Assembly (NCBI GenBank): GCA_033439795.1
Contig: JAUTDP010000008.1
Coordinates: forward strand, 1,178,001-1,242,000
Length of the DNA stretch: 64,000 bases
DNA from: Sordaria brevicollis
Lineage: Eukaryota; Ascomycota; Sordariomycetes; Sordariales; Sordariaceae
Direction of reading: 5' to 3'
Position 1 is the first letter of the stretch. Each line of letters begins with the position of its first letter. The notes under the pieces were generated by a model. It did not search any database. It was not told where the DNA came from and saw only the letters and a list, made by a program, of their open reading frames with translations. The translations under genes and the position numbers were made by a program. Shown here piece after piece: positions 22,413 to 32,456 of the stretch.

Positions 22413-22952
22413 TTAAACCCACTCCCACGTCCCCTGCAAAACCCCAACCTCCAACCCCGCCAACTTCTTGAACGCCGCAGGACTCAAATCCAATCCTCCC
22501 CAGGGACATCCGGGGCATCGATCAACCACCGCAACCGTCACGCTCTTGCCATTGTACGAAGCTTTGATCTTCCTGCCACAGAAGGCGTTGTGGTTGGGGT
22601 TGCCGTCCGGAGGAGTGGCCACGTCAAATTGGGCGGCGTTCAAGGCAACGACTAAATCGTTGTCGCCGTGCCACCATCCGCAGGCGCCGAGGCCGGGGTT
22701 GAAGTAGGTGAAGCGGCCGGAGGTGGGGGCGCGGGCTGTGAGCTCGGAGGAGTTGGGAGAGGTGGGGGCGCGCTTCCAGTCTGGGGATCCGGGTCCGTCT
22801 TCGGGCTTGGGGACGGTGCCTTCGGAGATGCGCCAGGAGGGGGAGCCGGGGCCGGCTGGGGTGGGTGAGGGTGGAGCTGCGGCTGGGGCCGGGATGGCGG
22901 TGGTGAAGGAGAGGAGGGAGAGGAGGAGGGTGGTGGTGAGTTGGAGTTGCAT
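22413..22952 (-). CDS. Secreted double-psi beta-barrel (RlpA/expansin-like) protein, 179 aa
   Basis: A signal peptide (MQLQLTTTLLLSLLSFTTA) nearly matches that of the protein at 9.4 kb. Residues 20-78 are a Pro/Ser-rich pro-region with one GPGSPDWKR (53-61) and an earlier degenerate GPGSPSWR (34-41), so one clear Kex2-type Lys-Arg site. From about residue 79 comes a DPBB domain: FTYFNPGLGACGWW, a catalytic-type Asp region around DNDLVVALN, AFCGRKIKASYNGKSVTVAVVD, CPGCPWGGLDLSP and the end GTWEWV. The family (fungal DPBB, Asp f 7-like, related to barwin/expansin folds) is secreted and probably acts on or binds cell-wall material; no enzyme activity can be assigned. It is an intact relative of the truncated gene at 9.4 kb. 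Confidence 0.85.
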   Translation of the reverse strand: MQLQLTTTLLLSLLSFTTAIPAPAAAPPSPTPAGPGSPSWRISEGTVPKPEDGPGSPDWKRAPTSPNSSELTARAPTSGRFTYFNPGLGACGWWHGDNDLVVALNAAQFDVATPPDGNPNHNAFCGRKIKASYNGKSVTVAVVDRCPGCPWGGLDLSPAAFKKLAGLEVGVLQGTWEWV

Positions 22953-24287
22953 TTTGATGGTTGGTCGAGTGACTTAGTCTAAGTGAAGTAGTGGGTGTGA
23001 GTGTTGGTTGTTGAGATGGCTCTGTAGACAGCGCTGTGCTGATGATGATGAGTTTCGAGGTAATAGAAAAGGGACTGCACTCCCTTTATTGACTTTCTGT
23101 CCTGCACCTTGGAGGGTATCATCACCAGGACTTGGGACAGCTTGAAGCCTCTAGCTAGCGAGATTACCCCCTTTCCCAAGCTTTGGGCCAGGCTGAAGCC
23201 ATCACGACTCGAGTGTTGAGAATCACTTGGCCGCTTGATGGCATCCAGAGTCATCCTGTCTCACTCATCGCCAACTTCGTCTTGGATACACTGTGATAAC
23301 TCAGGGTTGACATGACAAAGGATCTTCATATTGCTTGGTTATGGTCAGACTCTCACCGAACACTCAGCAAGACTGGGGTTGGAGAATGAGGTCGGCATCA
23401 TGAGAATCACCAAACCGACACGGTAGAAACACAGGCTTTAGACTGAGTGTCATGCTTTGTGATAACCCTTGTCACTATTCCCAGAATACCATGGTGACCA
23501 TCAGATTTCTCGAATTCATGAACAATTGATGAGACACTTTGCTGAATACTGTCACCCAACTGCGGGCTACGTTAACATTATATCTATGCAAGCAAGTTAT
23601 CTCTAGGAATGGCAGGTGTAGAGAAAAGGTGTATCCCATGTGTTCTCGCTACCGTGATGTGAAGATGACAATGGGAGATCTCTCTGACAGCCGGAGAACC
23701 GATTATTATCTTTGAACCGTGGGGCACACTAATCCACCAGTTACTATATTGACCCCAAGACACATCGCAGTCCTTCAGCCCATATGTTAGCATTGTTAGC
23801 AATTGTCCATGGAATCTGAAGGTGACCATAGCTATGCTGACTACGTCCCATCACTTTAAGGCGCTGATGTTATCGCAAGGTAAGCTTCAAGCAATTTAGA
23901 CTCCTTACGTCCCGTCTCACGATATCATCACGGTGAGCGGCCAAGAGACATGGGCTCTTACTAACAGGACCCAAATACTTGACATTGCCAGATATTGGCA
24001 CACCGGCCAAACCCGCGTTCCATTCTTGAGGATGGACCGTGAAGGCAACGAATGCCTTTCCCCCCGGGTCACTCTTCCCTAATTTTTCTCATTACTTTCC
24101 ACTTCTGAGGCAGTATCGCCGTTCTCAACCGACACCTGGACTCAATCGTCCCTGCCTTCCCGTGCTCCTTCCATGATCGCGCCTTTCCAGATTCCTTCCT
24201 TCTTGTCCCTTTCCACTTCCTCCCTACTTCCCTTCTTTCCTCCTTCGTTCCTTCCCTCCTTCCCCAGGTACCTCAGTGCTGAGTACA
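22953..24287. other. Intergenic, promoter of the DPBB gene and featureless DNA
   Basis: No coherent frame is present. A CT-rich stretch lies at 24.10-24.27 kb. Confidence 0.4.
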
Positions 24288-24566
24288 CTAACAAATAAAC
24301 CTCCAACTCCCACCCACCCCATCAAACCCCACACATCCACTCGTGCCAGCAACAACCGCTTTGTGGATATTCCCATTTGCGCATCCTGTCTCGTTGTAGA
24401 AAAGGACTGCGGCGCAGGGGGTGTCGAGTGTCCAGCCGATCGACGCGCTACCGTTGGTTTGTGGCCGACAGGTGGTACCGACTTGGAGGGTCATGGCTGT
24501 GTTGATGGATGTGGTGTTGCAGTTGGGGGAGTTATAGAGGAAGATTATGGAGCTTGCTGGGCTGCG
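24288..24566 (-). CDS. Candidate small secreted Cys-rich protein, 3' exon (92 codons)
   Basis: An open frame of 92 residues with six cysteines (SPNCNTTS, GTTCRPQ, DTPCAAV, ETGCANG, TSGCVGF and a terminal FIC) looks like a small secreted disulfide-rich protein. It begins right after a pyrimidine-rich tract ending in TAG that would make a good 3' splice site. That TAG is also an in-frame stop after the hydrophobic stretch ATLLTVISLFIL, which resembles a signal peptide core. So either an upstream exon was not identified, or this is a pseudogene broken by one nonsense codon. No family is recognised. Confidence 0.35.
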   Translation of the reverse strand, partial: RSPASSIIFLYNSPNCNTTSINTAMTLQVGTTCRPQTNGSASIGWTLDTPCAAVLFYNETGCANGNIHKAVVAGTSGCVGFDGVGGSWRFIC

Positions 24567-25517
24567 CTAGAGGATAAAAAGGGAGATGACCGTAAGGAGG
24601 GTTGCGGAGGCTGGTGAGTGATGGACAGGTCATTGTAGCTTGAGTGGTGAGCGTGAGGGTAGTAGTTGTCGAGTCTTTGGTAGAGCTGAAAAGAAGAGAA
24701 GGCACTGAGACGAAATGGTGTGCTCGTTCAAGGAAGGGGGTGTAGGGATTAACATAGTTTTAGTTTTGTTTCTTCTGTGATATGTCCTGGCTTGATGATA
24801 TCGGAACTCACAATCCCGATGTCCCGGTTAAGCTGTGGCTGCTGGCTGAGGAGTCCGAGGGGGGGCCTCGGGCTCGTTTTCAGCTAGCCTCTCAATGCAT
24901 TTGGCCGTTCGATTTTCAAATAGCATGGTGAGGTGTCCGCCTGCTGAAGCACAAGATACAAGGTTCCGCACTTACCACGCTGCAATGGCCTAGTTGAGAA
25001 GCACGTATTTAACTGCAGCAGCCAAAGAGTCGTTTTGAAGTGTTTAGGCAGTTGAGTTAGGAAGATATGGAAGTCTAGAGGTTAGAAAGGACGTGGGTTA
25101 TACGGTTGGAAAACTAATGTTCCATGGAGTCCATGGATGGCAAGTATCGGTCTCTTTGAAAATAGTGTGACATATTGTCTTCGGCATAACACAAAAACTA
25201 ACAGGAGGGAAGGAAAGCAAGGCGAAACGGATAAAGAAAGAAAGAAGAAAAGAAAGAAGGAATAGGCGGGGGGATATGCGGATGGAGAGGAAAACGCATA
25301 TCACGACGTTGTGTGAAAATATCAAGTACCCCGTCCGACGACCGACGTGCGGGAGAAGACAAGATAACAAACAAGACCACTGACCACTCGGCAGTTTCTC
25401 TTTCCTTCCAACTAGATGAACTCGCCCGATGTATGACCGCTCCAACGCTCGGGGTTGTAATAGTTCTGGTAGATACATGAAGATACATGTTTCCCTGGCC
25501 AAGTATCAACGCTGTTT
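24567..25517. other. Intergenic, no supported gene
   Basis: Includes an A/G-rich simple stretch at 25.20-25.26 kb and the 3' flank of the HET gene. Nothing else is recognised. Confidence 0.4.
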
Positions 25518-27338
25518 TCATCCAGACTCAACGCCAGGTGTACACCATCTAGCCGACAACTCCAGCCCTGGGAACAACTCAATTTTGAGGTACGGCTCAA
25601 AAGGCGGCAAAAGGGCGGGACCATTATACCAACGAACCCTCCAGGAGGATATTGTCTTAAATGAATTGATCTCAGTCAATGTAGGCCTCAGCAGCTCGTA
25701 TGCACCCAGAATTTGGGCGTGGCAAACTATGGACCTAGGTGACTGCCCGCCAATTACCAGCAATATCCTCTTACCACCGATTTTCAAGATAAATGTCAGA
25801 CTCTGCGAAGGGGGGTAGGATATGACAGTTTCGTAAAAGCCCTCCTGGTTGTCACTTTCACCGTTGATAAGCCGGACTTTATCGGCCATCCCTCCTCTCG
25901 GGAGGACGAAACGAAACGGTTGTTTTGACAGGGGAGGATGTGCGGTCTCCACGCTGAACTCTGGAGCATCGTGGTTGGGCCACGGCGGCCGTGTTCGAAA
26001 GCTCAGTGCCAAGGTTCGGGGGTGATAGAACTGGTCTAACTTTGGTGGTATTGACGGGTTGCTGTGGTTCGCAGACAGGTAGTATTTCGCCTGTTTCAAT
26101 GACAATGACTCCTTATACTGGGTAGAGAGTTGTCCTGCGGGCGCAGTCGCTAGAGGCACACAAAGCATGTTTGCAACGATTCTATCGCGGTAGGATTGAT
26201 AACGATAAATGTTCAACAGAGAAAGCATAGGAAGAGCCAAGACGTTCCCATGGATGTCGGTACACGGAATAAAGAGGTATTGGAGATGATAACGTGAGTC
26301 AAATCCCCAAAGCCCATCCAACATCAGGCCACGCTGAGTGATGGCAAAGTCGAGTGACAAGGGTTGAGAGCCGTCGTATTTCTGAAGACTCCCTGCATAC
26401 CGAAAATCCGCAGGAGATGAGGCTAGTAGCGAGCGAGGTCTGATCTTGCATGCTTGCTCACGTAGGCGTCGTCGATACACTTTAGGGTCGTGCGTCTCAT
26501 GTTCGTAGGCACCCGCCATATATGCCTCACGGTCAACGGGTGTCCCATAACCCCAGGCAAGAATGGTGGCATCATCAGATGTTTTCATGATTTCCTGCTG
26601 CAGTCGCATAAAAGCCTTCTTGCCCTCTCCGTAGAGCATAGGCAAATTGATGTCGAACAGCCCGAGCAGGCAGTACGCCTGATCCTCGATTCTGGTAGTC
26701 TGTCTGGTCGCAGCCCAAGACATTCGTGCCGCCACAGTACATTGTTGAAGCAGTTCTTCGATGCTCTCCCTGGTTTTTCCGTGCTCCGAGTCAGCTAGGC
26801 AACCAACTGGAATTGTGGTTGCCTGCGATATCAGGCTTGCCCATTCACTGCGCGAGCCTAAAGGTTCCCAAGAAGCATTGTAGAACTGCAAAGAATCGGG
26901 AGCCAGCAATTCTTGCAAAGTCCAGCCTCTGGTAAACCAGCGCGACTTGGTGATATTGAGCACTTCAGTTGCTGATATCCCATTGCGGCTCTCTATGTCG
27001 GAGAGGAAAGCATAACAGATGGCCGCCTTTCGATACCACGCAAACATGGAGTTGATGGCCTCCTGCAACTCGGCACTGCTGGACTTGTCGATGCAGCAGG
27101 TATCGATCCAGATGTATTCGTATCCTTCCTCCTGAGCTTTGCGGCATGAGTGCTTGACCTTTGACCAAGCTGGAGTAGGCGGGTTGCTGGCCCGCAAGTA
27201 CTTGAGGGCATCCGGATGTTGAATGTCCTGGAAGCTGACCTCTTTTCCTTCCCACGTATGGGACAGGATGGCGTATTTCGGAATGCCTTCCCCTACAAAC
27301 TCGAGGAGTTCAAACGTGTCGGTCTTGAGCAAGCGCAT
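25518..27338 (-). CDS. HET-domain (heterokaryon incompatibility-like) protein, 606 aa
   Basis: Single-exon gene. The HET domain spans about residues 20-170, with the family blocks KYAILSHTWEGKEVSF, YIWIDTCCIDK...SSAELQEAINSMF, and RWFTRGWTLQELLAP. The conserved tail TRIEDQAYCLLGLFDINLPM follows, and then LYGEGKKAFMRLQQEIMK, a layout shared with the HET-D/HET-E type N-termini. The remaining ~350 residues are unrecognised; there is no NACHT or WD40 repeat region. HET-domain proteins trigger cell death when incompatible hyphae fuse, but many family members have no known allelic partner. Another HET gene lies upstream on the same strand, with a 5S rRNA gene in between. Confidence 0.92.
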   Translation of the reverse strand: MRLLKTDTFELLEFVGEGIPKYAILSHTWEGKEVSFQDIQHPDALKYLRASNPPTPAWSKVKHSCRKAQEEGYEYIWIDTCCIDKSSSAELQEAINSMFAWYRKAAICYAFLSDIESRNGISATEVLNITKSRWFTRGWTLQELLAPDSLQFYNASWEPLGSRSEWASLISQATTIPVGCLADSEHGKTRESIEELLQQCTVAARMSWAATRQTTRIEDQAYCLLGLFDINLPMLYGEGKKAFMRLQQEIMKTSDDATILAWGYGTPVDREAYMAGAYEHETHDPKVYRRRLREQACKIRPRSLLASSPADFRYAGSLQKYDGSQPLSLDFAITQRGLMLDGLWGFDSRYHLQYLFIPCTDIHGNVLALPMLSLLNIYRYQSYRDRIVANMLCVPLATAPAGQLSTQYKESLSLKQAKYYLSANHSNPSIPPKLDQFYHPRTLALSFRTRPPWPNHDAPEFSVETAHPPLSKQPFRFVLPRGGMADKVRLINGESDNQEGFYETVISYPPSQSLTFILKIGGKRILLVIGGQSPRSIVCHAQILGAYELLRPTLTEINSFKTISSWRVRWYNGPALLPPFEPYLKIELFPGLELSARWCTPGVESG

Positions 27339-27882
27339 TTTCGGTCTTTCTGAGGCTCTGAGAGGTTGGGCTCAGTTGATGAATTGTTGATGAAGTTGAG
27401 TTGATGGATTGAACAAACAGGAGAGTGTGCCGAAGGCCCTTTAAGTATCCTTCAGCAAAGAATTTGGGTGGGTAACGATGTAGGTAGGCGACTTCCCAAC
27501 TTTGATGGTGATGACGGTGAGTTTCAAGCCCTCGACGGTACAGCACGATCGATCATTTTGAGGAAGGAAAGTGCGGGGTTGGGACAGAAAGTTTGCGCAT
27601 ATGCTGCCTCGACGTTTGGCCATTGCAACCTAACCCGCCAACTTAACCGCCGTCGAGCCGCCGAATGCAGGTGTCCGTCGATGCCACCCGGAGAGAGCCA
27701 ATAGATAGAACGAGACCGAAGCCTAAAATACTGTTAGCCCTGGTTCTTTTGAGCCAAAGTGATGGATAACATAGCTAACAACTTGGCAGGTGAAGAGAGG
27801 AGGGAGGGTGCTTGAAAAACCATCGTCAGCCCAAAGTACAGCAACCTCGAGGACGAGGGATACGAAACAATGAACTCCATCA
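27339..27882. other. Intergenic, promoter of the first HET gene
   Basis: No gene is seen between the HET start and the 5S promoter. Confidence 0.4.
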
Positions 27883-27890
27883 TATATAAG
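27883..27890 (+). promoter_or_regulatory. 5S rRNA upstream TATA box
   Basis: TATATAAG begins 31 bp before the 5S start. Neurospora 5S genes are known to need an upstream TATA element in addition to internal control regions. Confidence 0.7.
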
Positions 27891-27913
27891 ATGAATTCTT
27901 GACCTTAATTACC

Positions 27914-28033
27914 ACATACGACCATACCCACTGGAAAACTCGGGATCCCGTCCGCTCTCCCATAGATAAGCCAGTGAGGGCCAGACTAGTAGTTGGGTCG
28001 GTGACGACCAGCGAATCCCTGGTGTTGTATGTT
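27914..28033 (+). rRNA. 5S ribosomal RNA gene (dispersed copy)
   Basis: A 120-base sequence starts ACATACGACCATACCCACTG, contains the conserved loop GTAGTTGGGT..GGTGAC..CCAGCGAATCCCT, and ends TGTTGTATGTT, complementary to the 5' end. A run of eight T (28032-28039) terminates it. In Neurospora the 5S genes are scattered singly among protein genes rather than in the rDNA repeat, which fits this isolated copy between two HET genes. Compared with the common alpha-type 5S as I recall it, the central helices differ at many positions while pairing is kept, so this is probably another isotype (beta-like). Confidence 0.95.
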
Positions 28034-28039
28034 TTTTTT
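28032..28039 (+). terminator. 5S rRNA Pol III terminator
   Basis: Eight consecutive T overlap the end of the 5S sequence. Confidence 0.8.
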
Positions 28040-28413
28040 CGTTGCGCTTTTTCTTCTTTTTCTTCTTTCCTCTCTCTTCGGAATGTCGTCGCCGCTCCTT
28101 GAACCATCTTCATCTTTCCCATATTCTCTGGTTCATGTGCGTTATTTTTTTTCTGTGCGTTTGGTTACGCCGCATGCTCGCCTATGTTCCTTCCGGTTGG
28201 TATGCTACCTTCGGCGATTTCGATCGAAACCTGTCAAACAGAAATCCAGTCAGCGGCATTATCATCTGTTTTTTTCTTTTTTCTTTCCCTTTTGTTTTTC
28301 AGGAGGACAATGAATTGGCTGGGTGCTGGGCGGTCTAGATTCTTGAGCAATTTTATGGTGGCCACAATAACAAGGACTCCTCCCGTGCCTCAACGGTTCC
28401 CAAGAGATACCTC
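28040..28413. other. Intergenic after 5S
   Basis: T/C-rich DNA up to the stop codon of the second HET gene. No gene is seen. Confidence 0.4.
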
Positions 28414-30863
28414 CTACCCCAGAGCAATAAGCTCCCTCCTAGGCCTGCTCCTCCTCCACGCCTGAGCATCAATTTGCCCCATATTAACCCTGTACGCGAT
28501 CCCATCTCGCCTCTCGACCTGGAGAACAAGACAGATGTAGGTGAAGCGACGGACGGCAATGAACTCAGCGTGCTGGTTTTCTGATGTCGCAATCTCAGCG
28601 CCCGGCAATGGTCCCACGTCTCCACAGTATTCGCCCTTCTCATTGAAGACTGATCTACCTCGATCAAACTGGTTAGGCGGAGGTGACAGGAAGAAGCGGG
28701 CAGTCTCGGTCCAGAAAAAGAGGAGCTGGTCGTCGGGGATGGTGGAGAGACGGGTGAAAGTTAGGTCTGGTATTTCTGCCATGACCATGTCGAGGGTAAC
28801 CACCGATTCTTTTGAATCTTTCTTTGTGGGTTGAATAGATGAATCTGGCGTGAGAGTCGACGTTTTGACGAGTCGAGGAGGCGTGTTTTTGAGCACGTAG
28901 GCCACGATGGGGTTCTCAATTTCTTCGGACCTGGTAGCTTTCACTGTCAGTCCCATGATATAGAAGTCAACGAGTACTCTTCATCGTACCTTGGTGAGAC
29001 TAACACCTGAGTATACTCCAAATCCGGCATGTCGATTGGCCCTCTCCATCCAAGCCACGACCAGCTCGGGAATGGTACCCTCTGTTGCAAAGACGTAGAG
29101 GGTAACGTTGTAAGTTCCTGGCGCCGTTGAAGCGGTTTCCCTGCATGGGGGTCTAGTTCGGAGGGCTTGGTGGTATAGTGCCAACATAGAGCGAGCTCAA
29201 AGCGAGCATCAGCAGGTAGGCCCCATAGGAACTGTACGCCTGTTTGGTTGGTATACTCTTTGAGAATGGCAGAAAAGGCGTCGTGAGCGTCTCCTTGTAC
29301 GGTAAGATTTCGGCGTGCAAAGTCGGATATCAAAGAGGAAAGAGTTTGCCATGGTGATGCCGTGGTCTCTCCCTGGCCCATGTGGAGAAGGCTGGGTTCT
29401 GTGACGGGGTCGATGTCCGGACTGTGGCCTCCGTTTGCTCTGTACCGGAGAGAACAGGGTAACTCGCTGTGATCAGCCTCTGTATTGATCTCTTCCCACT
29501 TCTTGCACTGCTGGCACCTCCAAAGAAGTTGCTTGTCGGTGAAGGTCAAAACCCGTCGGGATAGGACTTTCTCTTGCAGTATCCAGCCACGGGTAGACCA
29601 AGCGTAGTCTCCCATGTTGTCCCGCGGTGCAAGTGTCTGTATGAGCCACAGAGACCCCATGTCTGGGTTTTCTTCCTTTTTCACTCTGACCTTTTGCTGA
29701 AGTGGTTCACTCGATATGCAGACACCTGGAAGTCCTGCTTGAGCGTCATTGCCAGCAGCAGCAACGATCGTGAAGAGGGCACTTTGATAGATCTCAGCCA
29801 TCAGCTGGAGCTGGGCGGCCTTGTCATCGTCATCGTCTTGAATAATGCAGAAAGCGTCTACCCATAGATAACGGACCTTCATGTCGGAGGTAAACTTGAT
29901 GGCATCCAAGACTGTCTGTGGTCCAGCTACTCGTAAAGAGTTCATCAACTGTAGCTGGGTGAGAGTGCCACGCCTCAGGGTCGTTTTGTGCCCATTTCCC
30001 CAAACATAGCTGAGAGCGGCATATTGAACATCTCCAAGACGGTGATTTGTGAACTCGACAACTGCTCTAGTGCTCGTATCGATAAGTCGGAAGGTAGAAG
30101 CTCTTCTGTCTTCGCTCCGGTGCAGAGGGCAAGTGTCCTTGTGGTCCTCCAAACACGTAGTTAGCCAGCGTCGGGGCAGATATGGATCAATGATGGCCGG
30201 CCTTTCACGGCCACTGAAAAGACCGCGCTGTCTCTCGCCGCTTTCGCTGTCGCTGAGAAGCTCGTCACCCACTGGATCCAGAGTCTGAAAGCAGTCAAAT
30301 AGCGTAAGACTCGGTTGCTTTGTCACAGCAGTTAAGGGGGCGTTCCACGTCAAGGATATCCTCCCGAGAAAAACGAGGAGGGTCGCAGCCGAGGATAGTT
30401 TGAAGTTCAGGCCCAAGGGTATCTCAATCGCAGGTCCATCCACCGGGTCGCAATAGATGCTCAGCGAGCACTCTGGATCACTCTCAAAGAACTCCTGGTG
30501 AGTCGTATACAAGCCGGACGTTCTCACCAAGTCCGAGGTGGCTCGACACAAGGGACAATTGGCTGCGGAACTGTCGACGCGACTTTGTCTCCCGAGCGTT
30601 TGATCTCGCCCGAGACCTGGCCTCGAATGCTGAATCACGTTTCGTTGGCGGTCATATGAAAAGCCAGGCTTTTCCAGAAGGTCTTTCCCGTTGATCAATG
30701 CCTGTAAGCTTTGGAATGTCGGAAGGCGCATCGGCTCAAAGTCAATGGCCGCGCAATAAGCGCAGAGCTCGCCCACCTTTGAGATCATCATCAGGCCTTC
30801 GACGCAGAAGAAGAGTGCAGGATTCCGGGGCTCGTGGTTGTTAACCAGGCTTGATGGCGACAT
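28414..30863 (-). CDS. HET-domain protein, second copy type (796 aa)
   Basis: Two exons (30863-28990 and 28930-28414) are joined by a 59-nt phase-2 intron (GTACGA...GACTGAC...CCAG). The N-terminal ~280 residues hold a CAYC/CPLC cysteine pattern and an otherwise unknown region. The HET domain starts near residue 290 with VQYAALSYVWGNG, then KVRYLWVDAFCIIQDDDDDKAAQLQLMAEIY, and AWSTRGWILQEKVLSRRVLTFTD. This is the common long fungal HET architecture and differs clearly from the neighbouring 606-aa HET protein, so the two are not a recent duplication. The second exon is mostly unrecognised. The role is presumed to be in non-self recognition or cell death; this is family inference only. Confidence 0.9.
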
Positions 30864-32456
30864 ATCATTTGCGATGCATTTTCATATCGAGATCGAAACG
30901 GACGTAAGTCATCTGCGGGCAGGCAGGGTCCGAGTAAGCGAGAACAGGGCGCCATGTTCATCGTGCCGTTGCTGAAGTCCAAGGTGAAGTCAGACGTGAA
31001 GTGTTGAGACTTGAGAGACTCCCACTGTCTTTCATCCCAACTCTCTCCTTCCAGAATCCAGAAATCTTGGGGCTTCCATTCCGTCCAATCTCATTCGACG
31101 AAATCTTTGCCGTAACACCGCCGTCGCACAAACCCAAACTGCCGGATGCTCCTTCTCTCTTCTTGAAGTTCATCCTCGGTTGTTTGGGAAAGGACCCCTT
31201 GCAGCCCTGAAAAGCGTTGGAACGGAAGCTTGCAGAACAGCGCAGCTTTTAGCGCAAAACCGTGAATCGTTGCCAAGACATCCCCACCACATTACGTGCA
31301 TCCTATCCACTTTAGTTCATTGTCTGAAGTCTGATTGGCCGATTGCGATTCTTCAACTCGTTCCCCTTTTGCCGGTCACCGAGCTTCCCCCAGAACGACC
31401 ACTGCTGCCAAAAGAACAGCACCGGGATACCGGAGAAGGGCAGGCAGGCATGGATGAAAGGGAATCCTCGACTCGTTGTCTTTTCCCCGCCATAATCCGG
31501 GTGCTAAAAACACGCAAAGCCCCGCGATTTATATCTCGATCTTCCGATGGCTATCAGGCACATGTCATTCTCTTGGCCATTAAGTTGCCGTTTTGGTGTG
31601 AGGATGAAGTGCCGTACTGAGGCATATCTTGCTCCTGCCCTGCCTAGAAAAGAAGAGTAAGACGCGGACACACCACCCTCCGCGCCGCCGTCCGTCTGAC
31701 CATGGCCCGGTGGAGTCTCGGCCGAATCTGACTTCATCGGTACATGCCGAGGAACAGAGGACTTGAGAAATGGAAGAAGAAGAACGACGAGAACAAGAAA
31801 GCCTCATGGCACCGGCATAAGAGTATAACCAATCCTCTGGTAACGAATCACGACGCTCTGGAAAATATTCCGTCTATCCCGCTCCATCACCCACGAGTTC
31901 CCCAGAGACAAAGAGACAAGGCACACGAATGAGAAAAAAAGAAAAGTCCCCGGACCCGTGTCATGGATGTTCGGTACTGTACCTGTATGGATTTATATGG
32001 AACCCTCCACTATCATATGCTCCAACCTTGACACCCACACACAATGGACATCATGGGTCCAGTCTCCATACTTTCATCCCCCGCCTTGGACTTTGGCAGA
32101 TCCATCTTCGATGCCCCCCCTTCCAAAAGCCGAGAGAGGCCGTGGAAAAGGTTTCGAGGGAGAGAGAGAAAATGTTGGCGACTCGTGCGCATGCAGGCAT
32201 GAGTGGCATGTTGATTTCGAAATCGTGATTTTCCCATAAAGACGCCGGCTGTTCCCTGGTCACCCGGTTCCTGATTGTTTTTTTGTTTCTTTCTCTCTTC
32301 ATCCATCTTCAACATCACCAACTTTCCACCAAACCTCAACACCAAGGTGCCACCACCAACATATTGTCCAAAGCGGAGGGCAATTTTCTTCCTACTCACC
32401 GTCCCAATTATTATTATTACCTTTTCTTGTCTCTCGGTGTTTCCCTAATCATTAAC
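30864..32456. other. Intergenic between divergent HET and SET genes
   Basis: Only short conflicting frames are present. The last ~150 bp before 32457 is CT-rich, as in many fungal 5' UTRs. Confidence 0.4.
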
